A DNA stretch of 64,000 nucleotides from Sphingobacterium sp. UT-1RO-CII-1 (GCF_026711005.1 NZ_JAPPVJ010000006.1:124001-188000), one strand, 5' to 3'. Shown: positions 17,789-25,526, counted from the stretch's first letter. A program made the numbers and translations. Notes: generated by a model not told the origin, from the letters alone.

Positions 17789-18805
17789 TTAAACTGTAAA
17801 AGTAGAGTCAACATGCTGTTTGATTAATCTGCGCAAGCTTTCGACAGTTTCCCACTCGGAGTTGTCTCTTGAGTTGTAGGCAAAACCATCACGTACTTTT
17901 GTACCCTCGAATGTTTCTAAAAACTCCTGTAGATTCCAACGGGGCTCGGCAGGAAGTATGGTGTAATATTGCCCCAGATCGTAAGTAAAAAAGGAGTCGG
18001 AGGGCGTAATCATTTCTTCGTGCACTTTCTCGCCAGGGCGTATGCCAACAACACGGATTTCACAGGCTGGACCTACGGCTTCCGCCACATCACCAATGCG
18101 ATAAGAAGGAATTTTAGGTATAAAAATCTCGCCGCCCCAAGCATGCTTTAAAGCATGTATAACCATATCGACACCACCTTGCAACGAAATATTAAAACGA
18201 GTCATATTGACATCCGTAACAGGAAGCACTCCCTCCGAGCGTCTCTGTATGAAAAAAGGAATGACCGAACCGTTAGACCCCATAACATTGCCATAACGAA
18301 CAACAGAAAAACGTATGGGATTTTCGCCTTTTATATTGTTAGCAGCGACGAAAAGTTTATCGGAAGCCAATTTCGTAGCACCATAGAGATTAATAGGCGC
18401 ACAGGCCTTGTCGGTAGAAAGTGCAACAACGCGCTCGACCTGTGTGTCTAAACAGGCGTCGATAACATTTTGAGCACCGTGAATATTTGTTTTCACACAT
18501 TCGTCGGGGTTATGCTCTGCAATAGGCACATGTTTCATAGCGGCAGCGTGCACAACATAATGCACTCCTTTAAAAGCACGTACAAGACGCTCCTTGTCCC
18601 GAACATCACCTATAAAAAAACGTATTTGCGGATAGAGATCAGCAGGGTATTCTTGAGCCATTTGGTATTGCTTCTGCTCATCACGCGAAAAAATAATGAG
18701 TCGCTTAATCTCGGGATAAGTAGCTAAAATATGCTTGGTAAGCGCTTTGCCCAGCGAGCCCGTGCCGCCGGTAATTAAGAGTGACTTGTTGTGTAATAGA
18801 TGCAT
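17789..18805 (-). CDS. pseB: UDP-N-acetylglucosamine 4,6-dehydratase (inverting)
   Basis: A 338-residue short-chain dehydrogenase starting pseudaminic acid synthesis: UDP-GlcNAc to UDP-2-acetamido-2,6-dideoxy-arabino-hexos-4-ulose with NADP+. It shows GGTGSLGKAL at 13-22, AAAMKHVPIAEHNPDECVKTN, the catalytic set Asp132/Lys133 (STDKACAPINLYGATK) and Tyr141, and VRYGNVMGSNGSVIPFF. These positions coincide with those reported for H. pylori FlaA1/PseB. The C-terminal GIRPGEKVHEEMI is also typical. It is the first gene of the pse block. Upstream lies a repeat-rich gap, so a promoter for the block is expected near its start but I cannot point to one. Confidence 0.94.
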   Translation of the reverse strand: MHLLHNKSLLITGGTGSLGKALTKHILATYPEIKRLIIFSRDEQKQYQMAQEYPADLYPQIRFFIGDVRDKERLVRAFKGVHYVVHAAAMKHVPIAEHNPDECVKTNIHGAQNVIDACLDTQVERVVALSTDKACAPINLYGATKLASDKLFVAANNIKGENPIRFSVVRYGNVMGSNGSVIPFFIQRRSEGVLPVTDVNMTRFNISLQGGVDMVIHALKHAWGGEIFIPKIPSYRIGDVAEAVGPACEIRVVGIRPGEKVHEEMITPSDSFFTYDLGQYYTILPAEPRWNLQEFLETFEGTKVRDGFAYNSRDNSEWETVESLRRLIKQHVDSTFTV

Positions 18806-19023
18806 ATAAAAAATTTAAATTCCAATACAGGAGTAAAGCACAAAAAAGACTGATACCGACCTGAAACAGATAAATACAGCTTATTGTATAAAAAATTGGG
18901 ATTGGTAAGGAGAGCAGACTCTAGCAGCCTCGCTTTAATTGCCCCATGAAATGCGGAGTTTCGGGCTCCGGCAGGCAGAAAACATGTTTATTGTAAACTA
19001 TCGTCGTCGTAAGAATACGCCTC

Positions 19024-19212
19024 AAGTTGGTAGGGATGCTATTTCGCCTCCGAAGACCATTCTTTTAGACCTTATTCACTACTTTTTTACGCGACAGCAT
19101 CCGAGGTAGCTCCTAGTTGCTTTCTTTCCTTCGCGTCATCGCGAGCACAGGGCGACGATCTCTCTTTTACTTTTTCAGTACTGCTTAACAATAAAACGTA
19201 GATTACTACGCT
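19024..19212 (+). repeat. dispersed repeat, copy a (diverged)
   Basis: This copy contains GGGATGCTATTTCGC, a middle part, ACGCGACAGCATCCGAGGT, then a second module starting GCGTCATCGCGAGCAC and ending CGTAGATTACTACG. Both modules occur in the same order and spacing on the minus strand at 29.85-30.18 kb. The similarity to that site is imperfect, so the copies are old. Confidence 0.75.
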
Positions 19213-19395
19213 ATGTTATATTCCTTTTTCTTGATAAAAAGGAAACAAAAATCAAGACTGGGATGCTGTTTCGCTTTCCAAACCCATTCTGTTCGGTCTT
19301 TTTTGATTGCTTTCTTTACGCGACAGCATCCAAGGTCGTTCCTGTTTTGTGTTTATGTCTCTGTGTTTCTTTTTCTCTGCGTCACGCTTGCTCGT
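19213..19395 (+). repeat. dispersed repeat, copy b, with conserved hairpin
   Basis: The copy begins with the hairpin CCTTTTTCTTGATAAAAAGG (7-bp stem) at 19223-19242, then AAAATCAAGACTGGGATGC, GCTTTCTTTACGCGACAGC and CTGTTTTGTGTTTATGTC. The same order is found on the minus strand at 29.6-29.85 and 29.93-30.18 kb. The internal stretch between the hairpin and the ACGCGACAGC motif is shorter here than in those copies. Confidence 0.8.
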
Positions 19396-19466
19396 AAGGA
19401 TGCATTTTGGCGATTTTCTGCTTGCTAAAAGGCAGAATATACAAAATATTAAGGAGAATATGAATT

Positions 19467-20033
19467 TTACCGCTCGCAGCTATTCAAAACCGAACGAAAG
19501 GCCGCAAAAGACTGCGCTTCCCGATCTTTATCGGACAGTAAGATTTGACCAGAAGTGACGCCCCAGTCAATAGCTAGATCAGCATCTAAAGGATGAATGC
19601 CATTTTCAGACTCTCTGTGATAGAAATTGTCGCATTTGTAGGAAAAAATAGCCGTTTCCGATAAGACGGAAAAGCCGTGTAAGAAACCACGGGGAATAAA
19701 AAGTTGCTTTCTATTTTCAGCAGAAAGCTCTACAGCGACAAATTGCCCAAATGTAGACGAATTTTTCCGCACATCGACAGCAACATCAAGCACACAGCCC
19801 TCGAGCACACGAACTAACTTAGCCTGCCCATGCTCTCCGGTTTGCATATGTAGACCCCGGACAACCCCGTAGCTTGACTTAGACTGGTTGTCTTGAACAA
19901 AAGTAGGGGAAAAACCCAAAACCGACGCCAAGCTATGCGAATTATAACTCTCGAAAAAGTAGCCTCGATCATCTTCAAAAACGTTCGGTTCTAAAATAAA
20001 ACAACCTTTTAATAGAGTTTCTGTAGCTTTCAT
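19467..20033 (-). CDS. rfbC: dTDP-4-dehydrorhamnose 3,5-epimerase
   Basis: A 188-residue cupin enzyme that epimerises C3 and C5 of dTDP-4-keto-6-deoxyglucose. It shows GCFILEPNVFEDDRGYFFESYN, NQSKSSYGVVRGLHMQTGEHGQAKLVRV with catalytic His62, FIPRGFLHGFSVLSETAIFSYKC with Tyr132, and DADLAIDW. Length and motifs are standard RmlC. The 17 bases upstream of its ATG are followed directly by the 9-bp repeat array, so the array lies in its 5' leader if it is transcribed from rfbB. Confidence 0.96.
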   Translation of the reverse strand: MKATETLLKGCFILEPNVFEDDRGYFFESYNSHSLASVLGFSPTFVQDNQSKSSYGVVRGLHMQTGEHGQAKLVRVLEGCVLDVAVDVRKNSSTFGQFVAVELSAENRKQLFIPRGFLHGFSVLSETAIFSYKCDNFYHRESENGIHPLDADLAIDWGVTSGQILLSDKDREAQSFAAFRSVLNSCER

Positions 20034-20050
20034 TGTTTGTATTTTATGTA

Positions 20051-20230
20051 GTTGATAGGGTGTATAGATTTGATAAAGTTAAGATGGTTGATAGAGTTGA
20101 TAAAGTGTATAAAGTTAAGAAGGTTGATAAAGTTGAAAGAGTTGATAGGGTGTATATAATTGAGAAGGTTGATAGAGTTGATAAAGTGGAGAAAGTTGAG
20201 AAAGTTCATAGGGTGGATAGAGTTGAGAAG
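20051..20230 (+). repeat. 9-bp tandem repeat array L, about 20 units
   Basis: Twenty consecutive 9-mers start at 20051 with no phase slip; the consensus is GTTGATARR. Variants include GTGTATAAA, GTTAAGAAG, GTTGAGAAG and GTGGATAGA. Positions 2 and 7 are nearly fixed (T and A). On the plus strand the units read as Val-Asp-Lys/Arg triplets, giving a 67-codon open frame with no sign of being a real protein. On the minus strand (transcribed direction of the operon) the array is a pyrimidine-rich YYTATCAAC series downstream of the S23 gene and upstream of rfbC. Confidence 0.95.
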
Positions 20231-20237
20231 TTTTGAA

Positions 20238-20585
20238 TTAGTTTTTTAGTGACTTTATCAAGTTAGAAAGCATACTTTTGATATAATTCATCTTAGTTTG
20301 AAATGTAGATAAATCTGCTATAAAGCCTAAACGAAAAGCTAATTCCAATTGTGTTTCTAGCTCGCTAGCTGAACCTAAAGCGATATAAAGAAAACGGATA
20401 AACTCCGCCTGACTTTGTCGCCCAGCCCCTTCTGCTATGTTTGATGGAATTGAAACCGCAGCACGCTTAATTTGACTAGTCAAACCGTACACCTCTTCTT
20501 TAGGAAAAAACCTTACCGTTTCGTAAACAGAAACCACCAAGTCCATAGACTCCTGCCAAACCTTCAAATCCTTATGACTAGCCAT
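20238..20585 (-). CDS. four-helix-bundle protein, S23/23S rRNA intervening-sequence protein family
   Basis: A 115-residue protein that is almost entirely helical. Family marks are KDLKVWQESMDLVVSVYE at the N-terminus, LTSQIKRAAVSIPSNIAEGAGR in the middle (the diagnostic AAVSIPSNIAEG), and FLYIALGSASELETQLELA. The family (TIGR02436-like) includes ORFs inside 23S rRNA intervening sequences and is related to the Avd accessory protein of diversity-generating retroelements, which bind nucleic acid as pentamers. No 23S rRNA, reverse transcriptase or variable-repeat target is nearby. The gene lies between rfbB and rfbC with 7 and 10 bp to the flanking repeat arrays. Function here is unknown. Confidence 0.9.
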   Translation of the reverse strand: MASHKDLKVWQESMDLVVSVYETVRFFPKEEVYGLTSQIKRAAVSIPSNIAEGAGRQSQAEFIRFLYIALGSASELETQLELAFRLGFIADLSTFQTKMNYIKSMLSNLIKSLKN

Positions 20586-20595
20586 CTCTTACTTT

Positions 20596-20714
20596 ATAAC
20601 CCTATTAACCCTCTAAACCTTATTAACCCTCTAAACCTTATTAACCTTATTAACCCTCTAAACCTTATAAACCCTATTAACCTTATTAACCCTCTAAACC
20701 CTACTAAATTAACC
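20596..20714 (-). repeat. 9-bp tandem repeat array R, 12 units plus degenerate end
   Basis: The tetranucleotide AACC occurs at 20598, 20607 and every 9 bp up to 20697, twelve times without a slip. Plus-strand units alternate between TTAACCCTM, TAAACCTTA and TTAACCTTA; read on the minus strand they are GGTTTAGAG and GGTTAATAA. A degenerate unit follows at 20706, and an off-phase TTAACCCTA overlaps the rfbB stop codon (20715-20717). The array lies 10 bp upstream of the S23 start codon, so it forms the leader of that gene in an rfbB-S23-rfbC transcript. Confidence 0.95.
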
Positions 20715-21770
20715 CTATTTATACTGCTGCTCGTAGTAAGACTGATAGGCACCTGAAGTGACATTGGCCAACCAATCGGGATTCGCAAGATACCAATCAA
20801 TAGTATGTGAAAGCCCTTCTTCGAAAGTGACCGTAGGTGTATAACCTAACTCTCTGTTAATCTTGGTGGCATCAATGGCGTAGCGCAAATCATGACCGGG
20901 ACGATCTTTAACAAAGGTGATCAGCTGCGCTGAAGTGCCTGCGCGGCGACCTAGCTTTTCATCCATCTGCCGGCATAACTCTTTAACCAGATCGATGTTT
21001 TGCCACTCGTTGAAGCCACCGACATTATAGGACTCACCATGACGGCCACCATGAAACACCAAATCGATAGCACGTGCATGATCGACAACGTAAAGCCAGT
21101 CGCGCGTAAACTTTCCATCGCCGTAGATAGGTAAAGGCTTATTGTTTAATATATTATGGATACAAAGCGGAATGAGCTTTTCTGGAAAGTGGTTTGGCCC
21201 ATAATTATTAGAGCAATTGGTAATAACGATAGGTAGACCATAGGTATCATGATATGCCCGAACAAAATGATCAGAAGCTGCTTTAGAAGCCGAATAAGGA
21301 GAGTGTGGGTCGTAACTTGTTTCTTCGGTAAACAGACCTACATCACCTAAAGTGCCATAGACTTCATCCGTAGAAACATGATGAAAAAGTTTCCCCGCAT
21401 AGTTACCTGCCCAGACTTCACGAACAGCATTAAGCAAATTTACTGTCCCTAATACATTAGTCGTGACAAAAGAAGTAGGGTCTGAAATAGAGCGATCAAC
21501 ATGCGACTCTGCCGCTAAATGTATGACCGCATCAGGCTTTAACGCCCTAAATAGAGAAAGAACCCCATCGAAGTCTCTAATATCTTGCTTAACAAAAGTG
21601 TAATTCTCTTTATCTTCTATATCCCGAAGATTTTCTAGATTGCCTGCATACGTTAACACATCGAGGTTAACTATCCGGTAATGAGAATACTTAACAACAA
21701 ATTCGCGAACAACATGCGAGCCTATAAAACCCGCTCCACCAGTAATTACAATTGTTTTTTGCATGATCAA
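20715..21770 (-). CDS. rfbB: dTDP-glucose 4,6-dehydratase
   Basis: A 351-residue NAD-dependent dehydratase making dTDP-4-keto-6-deoxyglucose. It shows GGAGFIGSHVV at 11-21, HLAAESHVDRSI, STDEVYG with Asp135/Glu136 at 133-139, YSASKAASDH with Tyr159/Lys163, and NNYGPNHFPEKLIP. Length is normal, and the ending YYEQQYK looks native rather than truncated although the repeat array abuts the stop. Met3 (21764) is an alternative start. Confidence 0.97.
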   Translation of the reverse strand: MIMQKTIVITGGAGFIGSHVVREFVVKYSHYRIVNLDVLTYAGNLENLRDIEDKENYTFVKQDIRDFDGVLSLFRALKPDAVIHLAAESHVDRSISDPTSFVTTNVLGTVNLLNAVREVWAGNYAGKLFHHVSTDEVYGTLGDVGLFTEETSYDPHSPYSASKAASDHFVRAYHDTYGLPIVITNCSNNYGPNHFPEKLIPLCIHNILNNKPLPIYGDGKFTRDWLYVVDHARAIDLVFHGGRHGESYNVGGFNEWQNIDLVKELCRQMDEKLGRRAGTSAQLITFVKDRPGHDLRYAIDATKINRELGYTPTVTFEEGLSHTIDWYLANPDWLANVTSGAYQSYYEQQYK

Positions 21771-21854
21771 ATCTACAATTAAAGCATTAATAAACCACCT
21801 TTGAAGATTAACGTACGCGCGACGAGTGCTTGCAGTAATGTTATCGGAAATAAT

Positions 21855-22844
21855 TTAAATAAGACTAGAACCTTCTTTTTCTAAGCTCTCGTAAACTCCC
21901 TTAACCTCTTGTGCAGAGGCCTTATTCAGAACCAAAACAGCATCATTTGTATTGACAACGATACAATTTTGTACGCCCAAAAAGACCGTGTGCTTATCGC
22001 CGCCGATTACAATATTCCCTTCGTCATCCACCGGGTGCTCTTTAGCAGCAAGGTAATCGTATAAAGAGTCAAAAGACCCCATATCTGACCATTGGAAAAA
22101 AGAAGGCACCACCTTGATACTGTCGCTACGCTCCATTATAGCATAGTCGACACTTTTAGATGGGATTTTGTTGGAAAGCTCGACATCCAACACAGCATCA
22201 ACCGAGGCCTCGAAAGCAATTTTAGCTGCCGCATAAAGCTTCGGATCGAAACGCTCTAACTCTTGAAGATAAACAGATGCTTTGAAGCAAAAGATACCGG
22301 AGTTCCATAAAAAGTTGCCACGTTTTAAAAACTCTTTGGCCGTCTCATAGTTTGGCTTCTCCCGGAAAGACAACACATCATTTCCTTCGGATTCTATATA
22401 GCCATAGCCTGTTTCGGGCTTGACAGGATTGATACCAAAAGTAACTAAATGCCCGTCGCGAGCAAATTCGATACCACGCTTGATAGCCTGTAGATACTGC
22501 TCCTCACCCTCGATCAAATGGTCGGACGGCGTTACAATAAGAATATCATCTGCAGAGGCTGCAAAAGCTGCAAAAGCAATAGCCGCTGCTGTATTACGAG
22601 GCACTGCCTCGACAATAATTTCGTGTGAAGTAGCGGCAAGGTCTTCTTTTGCCAGATCGATGTTCTGAACAGAGCCCACTAATATAAGATGATCGCAAAC
22701 TTTCTGATTGCGCTGGATTGTAAGCTCAAATAAGGACTTACCATTAAAAATAGGCAAATATTGTTTGGGCCTAGCCTTTCGCGATAGCGGCCACAAACGT
22801 GACCCAACACCACCGGAAAGAATAACATTAATAATTTTTCCCAT
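21855..22844 (-). CDS. manC: mannose-1-phosphate guanylyltransferase
   Basis: A 329-residue enzyme forming GDP-mannose from GTP and mannose-1-phosphate. The signature GGVGSRLWPLSRKARPKQY spans 11-29; VTPSDHLI, TFGINPVKPETGYGYIE, FREKPN and NFLWNSGIFCFKA follow. The phosphomannose isomerase domain of long bifunctional ManC/AlgA proteins is absent. GDP-mannose would feed this locus and the GDP-fucose synthase gene at 55 kb. Six bases separate it from the upstream exonuclease gene, so it is co-transcribed with it. Confidence 0.92.
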   Translation of the reverse strand: MGKIINVILSGGVGSRLWPLSRKARPKQYLPIFNGKSLFELTIQRNQKVCDHLILVGSVQNIDLAKEDLAATSHEIIVEAVPRNTAAAIAFAAFAASADDILIVTPSDHLIEGEEQYLQAIKRGIEFARDGHLVTFGINPVKPETGYGYIESEGNDVLSFREKPNYETAKEFLKRGNFLWNSGIFCFKASVYLQELERFDPKLYAAAKIAFEASVDAVLDVELSNKIPSKSVDYAIMERSDSIKVVPSFFQWSDMGSFDSLYDYLAAKEHPVDDEGNIVIGGDKHTVFLGVQNCIVVNTNDAVLVLNKASAQEVKGVYESLEKEGSSLI

Positions 22845-22849
22845 GTTTT

Positions 22850-23398
22850 TTATTTCGACACCTCCACCTTTTCTGGAAAATGTTGTTCGACTAAACTTTT
22901 AGTAACCCGATCGCGCATAAGGTAAAGCTCAGCGCTCGCTTTGGCATCAGACAAAGGGTCATGATGGTTAAGCTCAATGCCCATAATACGGCAACAGATG
23001 TTAAGCTTTGTCTTTTGAAAACCTTTAGCACGGTATATTTTACTCGTGCAATGCCATATGGCAGGCAGACGCAAAGAACGATAGTCTAAACTATAGTAGG
23101 CCATCGTTTTCATTAAGACTTCACGATCAAACTTCTCATTATGAGCAACCATTTTGCTACCAGCAAGGTAATGCTGAATTTTTGGATAAAGATCTAGAAA
23201 AGTAGGGGAATCGGACGTGTCTTTTGGGCGAATGCCATGAACACGCGTCGTTTGCCACATGTATTCGTTTTTGGGCGGCCGCACTAAACTATGAAACTCC
23301 TCGATAATTTGCCCGTCTTTCACCTTTACGATCCCTACTGCACACACACTAGTATAGGCTGCAGTAGCCAATTCAAAATCTATAGCGGTAAAAGTCAT
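22850..23398 (-). CDS. DnaQ-like 3'-5' exonuclease (DEDDh)
   Basis: A 182-residue exonuclease-fold protein. The DEDDh residues are visible: Asp7 and Glu9 in AIDFELA, Asp91 in AHNEKFDREVL, and His146/Asp151 in HHDPLSDAKAS. Length is that of a stand-alone proofreading-type domain without UvrC or BRCT partners. It should remove nucleotides from DNA or RNA 3' ends with two metal ions. Its place between a phosphatase and manC has no obvious link with polysaccharide synthesis; it may mark the chromosomal border of the locus. Confidence 0.87.
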   Translation of the reverse strand: MTFTAIDFELATAAYTSVCAVGIVKVKDGQIIEEFHSLVRPPKNEYMWQTTRVHGIRPKDTSDSPTFLDLYPKIQHYLAGSKMVAHNEKFDREVLMKTMAYYSLDYRSLRLPAIWHCTSKIYRAKGFQKTKLNICCRIMGIELNHHDPLSDAKASAELYLMRDRVTKSLVEQHFPEKVEVSK

Positions 23399-23457
23399 AT
23401 ATTCTCTTTATACAAACTTACATAATTTCATTTATATGTAAGTATTATTAGTGGTTG

Positions 23458-23913
23458 CTAAACTTGATTTTGACCAGTCAGCTTCTCCACCAATTGTTCG
23501 CAACGTTCAGCTATCATATGATAGACAGGCTCGAATTGAGTAGAATCGAAATAAGGATCGGGCACAATACCCTCCTCCAAAAACAGGCTGACTTTCGATT
23601 CATCCTGAGCATGGCGAGCCTGAGCTAGAACATCTTTCAAGTTATTCTCATCCATAACAAAAATATGATCGTACTCATCGAATAAAGCAGGAGTAAAATG
23701 CTGCGCGCGCTGCGCCGAGATGTCAACACCATATTTTTTTGCAACAGCAATAGAACGTTCGTCCGGAGCGTGACCGATATGCCAGTCGCCAGTACCGGCA
23801 GACTCTACTGACCACCCCAGGCCTTTGCTATTTGCTAAATGTTCTAATATACCATGCGCTAATGGAGACCTGCAAATATTCCCCAAACAAACCATTAAAA
23901 TTTTCATATCCAA
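23458..23913 (-). CDS. low-molecular-weight protein tyrosine phosphatase (Wzb-like)
   Basis: A 151-residue phosphatase with the P-loop Cys9-x5-Arg15-Ser16 (VCLGNICRSPLAHGIL) and the general-acid Asp119 in VPDPYFDS, both at canonical places. In polysaccharide systems Wzb-type enzymes dephosphorylate the BY-kinase that controls chain length. No such kinase is visible here, so the substrate may be encoded elsewhere, or the enzyme may act on something else (for example phospho-arginine or another phosphoprotein). It is the first gene of the minus-strand series, separated from htrA by a terminator. Met3 is an alternative start. Confidence 0.9.
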   Translation of the reverse strand: MDMKILMVCLGNICRSPLAHGILEHLANSKGLGWSVESAGTGDWHIGHAPDERSIAVAKKYGVDISAQRAQHFTPALFDEYDHIFVMDENNLKDVLAQARHAQDESKVSLFLEEGIVPDPYFDSTQFEPVYHMIAERCEQLVEKLTGQNQV

Positions 23914-23932
23914 ACTTAACCTTTTTCTTATA

Positions 23933-23967
23933 GAAAAAGCGACCTATCTCTTGATAAGTCGCTTTCT
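23933..23967 (-). terminator. intrinsic terminator after htrA
   Basis: Read on the minus strand, AAAGCGAC and GTCGCTTT form an 8-bp stem around a 14-nt loop, followed directly by a run of T. It lies 20 bp past the htrA stop and separates the protease from the phosphatase gene. Confidence 0.8.
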
Positions 23968-23987
23968 CCATTATTCATTTCTTTATT

Positions 23988-25526
23988 TTAAAGCCCTACA
24001 GGGAATCTATACTCGAAAGAACCTCTTTCGGAAACACCCGTAATGCGTATCATATTACGTGTGGTCTTCGCTAAAGCAGACTCAACCTCATCGACATTAT
24101 TAACCGGCTGGCCGTTCACGTGTGTGATGATCAAACCACGCTCTATACCAAACTCGTCAAAAATACCGCCACGGTGAACCTGAGAAACAACGACTCCGGA
24201 ATTTGCTCCAAATTTTTTCTTCTGAGCATCAGATGCCGGAGTGAAACTTGCCCCTAATTTATTGAAGATTTCAGCAGCACTTTTACTTGCTTCATCAGTA
24301 GCCTTATCCTTTTTAGCTTCTTGCCCTTTCAAGGTAAGAACCACATCTTTTTCTTTACCATCACGTTTGTAGGTAAGTTTTAGCTTATCGCCAGGGCTTA
24401 AACGTGCAACACGCTCTTGCAGATCAGAAGAAGCATAAACCGTTTGTCCTTCAACTTTGGTTATTATATCACCTTTTTTAATACCAGCTCCGGCAGCAGC
24501 ACCATCTTTAACGACATCGAAAACATACAAGCCATTGATATCGTCGATACCAAACTCTTTGCGGATAGCTTCATCAACCTCACTAAAATTAACACCTACA
24601 TAACCACGCTGTACGGTACCGAACTGTTTAAAGTCGTTAACAATTTTTGTAACCAAATTGACCGGGATAGCAAAACCATAGCCCGCATACGTTCCTGTAG
24701 GAGATGCAATTGCAGCATTAATACCAATGAGCTCGCCACGAGCGTTAACTAATGCACCACCACTATTACCTTTGTTAATAACAGCGTCTGTCTGAATAAA
24801 AGACTCCACTGCTGTATTTGCTATAGGCTCGTCAGACTGACCATACCCATAAGGGCTACTCTGCTCGCCCAATATACCGATTTTACGACCCTTAGCACTG
24901 ACAATACCGGCAGTAACAGTAGATTTCAAGCTAAGCGGGTAACCCACCGCTAAAACCCACTCACCAATACGAACACGATCGGAATCGCCAAGTTTTACAA
25001 ACGGCAGACCCGTTGCATTAATTTTAATAAGTGCCAAATCAAAATCAGGGTCACGACCAATTACCTTCGCCTCATAAATACGTTGGTCGGTCATTTTAAC
25101 CTCTATCTTATCAGCATCCTCTACAACATGGTTATTCGTAACGATATAACCATCGGCAGAAATAAGAACCCCAGAACCCGAAGCCGAAGCTTGTCTTGGT
25201 TGTTGCTGACGACGGCCCTGCGGCATACCAAAAAACTCCTCGAACATATCGAATGGACTTCCGCCACCACCCCGACGGCTTTCGCGGACCTTCATGTTAA
25301 CCTTAATATTGACAACACCGGGAGAAACAGCAGCAGCAGCCTGCGTGAAATCAGGATTACCGGTAGAAGACATGATTTCAGCCTCAGGATTGTTTGCGTA
25401 AAAAACCTTCTGTTTTTCTTCAAAGGTCATGCTTTCCATTTGCTTATTTTCGAAGAGCTTATAGCCTCCGATAGCCACCGCCCCACCGACGAAAGCTATT
25501 AATAAACTAACTCCTATCTTTTTCAT
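23988..25526 (-). CDS. htrA: HtrA/DegP-family periplasmic serine protease
   Basis: A 512-residue protease-chaperone for misfolded envelope proteins. An N-terminal membrane or signal segment (about 5-21) is followed by the trypsin-like domain with the triad His133 (IVTNNHVVEDA), Asp163 (DFDLALIKI) and Ser255 (NKGNSGGALV). A glycine/glutamine-rich LA-loop-like stretch covers 85-112. PDZ1 lies at about 300-395 (GYVGVNFSEVDEAI, GIKKGDIITKVEGQ) and PDZ2 at about 430-505 (GVVVSQVHRGG, GLIITHVNGQPVNNVDE). Two PDZ domains and the length fit DegP/DegQ rather than DegS. It is monocistronic, divergent from dapF. Confidence 0.95.
   Translation of the reverse strand: MKKIGVSLLIAFVGGAVAIGGYKLFENKQMESMTFEEKQKVFYANNPEAEIMSSTGNPDFTQAAAAVSPGVVNIKVNMKVRESRRGGGGSPFDMFEEFFGMPQGRRQQQPRQASASGSGVLISADGYIVTNNHVVEDADKIEVKMTDQRIYEAKVIGRDPDFDLALIKINATGLPFVKLGDSDRVRIGEWVLAVGYPLSLKSTVTAGIVSAKGRKIGILGEQSSPYGYGQSDEPIANTAVESFIQTDAVINKGNSGGALVNARGELIGINAAIASPTGTYAGYGFAIPVNLVTKIVNDFKQFGTVQRGYVGVNFSEVDEAIRKEFGIDDINGLYVFDVVKDGAAAGAGIKKGDIITKVEGQTVYASSDLQERVARLSPGDKLKLTYKRDGKEKDVVLTLKGQEAKKDKATDEASKSAAEIFNKLGASFTPASDAQKKKFGANSGVVVSQVHRGGIFDEFGIERGLIITHVNGQPVNNVDEVESALAKTTRNMIRITGVSERGSFEYRFPVGL

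Larger units (their letters stand above)
18806..19466. other. 661-bp intergenic region, mostly dispersed repeats
   Basis: No gene is supported. The first about 210 bp (to 19023) are unassigned. A 5-bp hairpin (CGGAG/CTCCG) lies near 18955. From 19024 two diverged copies of a repeat family follow, and the same family recurs inverted at 29.6-30.3 kb. The 71-residue frame at 19213-19428 is a by-product of the repeat. Confidence 0.7.
20051..20714. mobile_element. candidate S23 element: four-helix-bundle gene flanked by inverted 9-bp repeat arrays
   Basis: The 664-bp unit comprises array L (20051-20230), the S23-family gene (20238-20585) and array R (20596-20714). Array L reads GTTGATARR on the plus strand; array R reads the related GGTTWANAR on the minus strand. 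The gene is therefore enclosed by inverted, length-variable tandem repeats sharing the backbone GTTNANARR. The unit fills the whole space between the rfbB stop (20715) and 17 bp before the rfbC start, and both host genes stay intact. Mobility is inferred from this layout. No transposase, target duplication or second copy is seen in the window. Confidence 0.55.

Noticed and set aside
20033-20236. Plus-strand open frame of Val-Asp-Lys/Arg triplets (67 codons)
   Set aside because: It is the translation of a 9-bp tandem repeat; the period is a multiple of three, so the frame stays open by construction. Its first codon overlaps the rfbC start on the other strand.
20238-20585. S23 gene as part of a 23S rRNA or of a diversity-generating retroelement
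   Set aside because: No rRNA sequence, reverse transcriptase or template/variable repeat pair is present around it.
20051-20714. CRISPR-like or guide-array interpretation of the repeats
   Set aside because: The units are 9 bp with no spacers between them and no cas genes are near.
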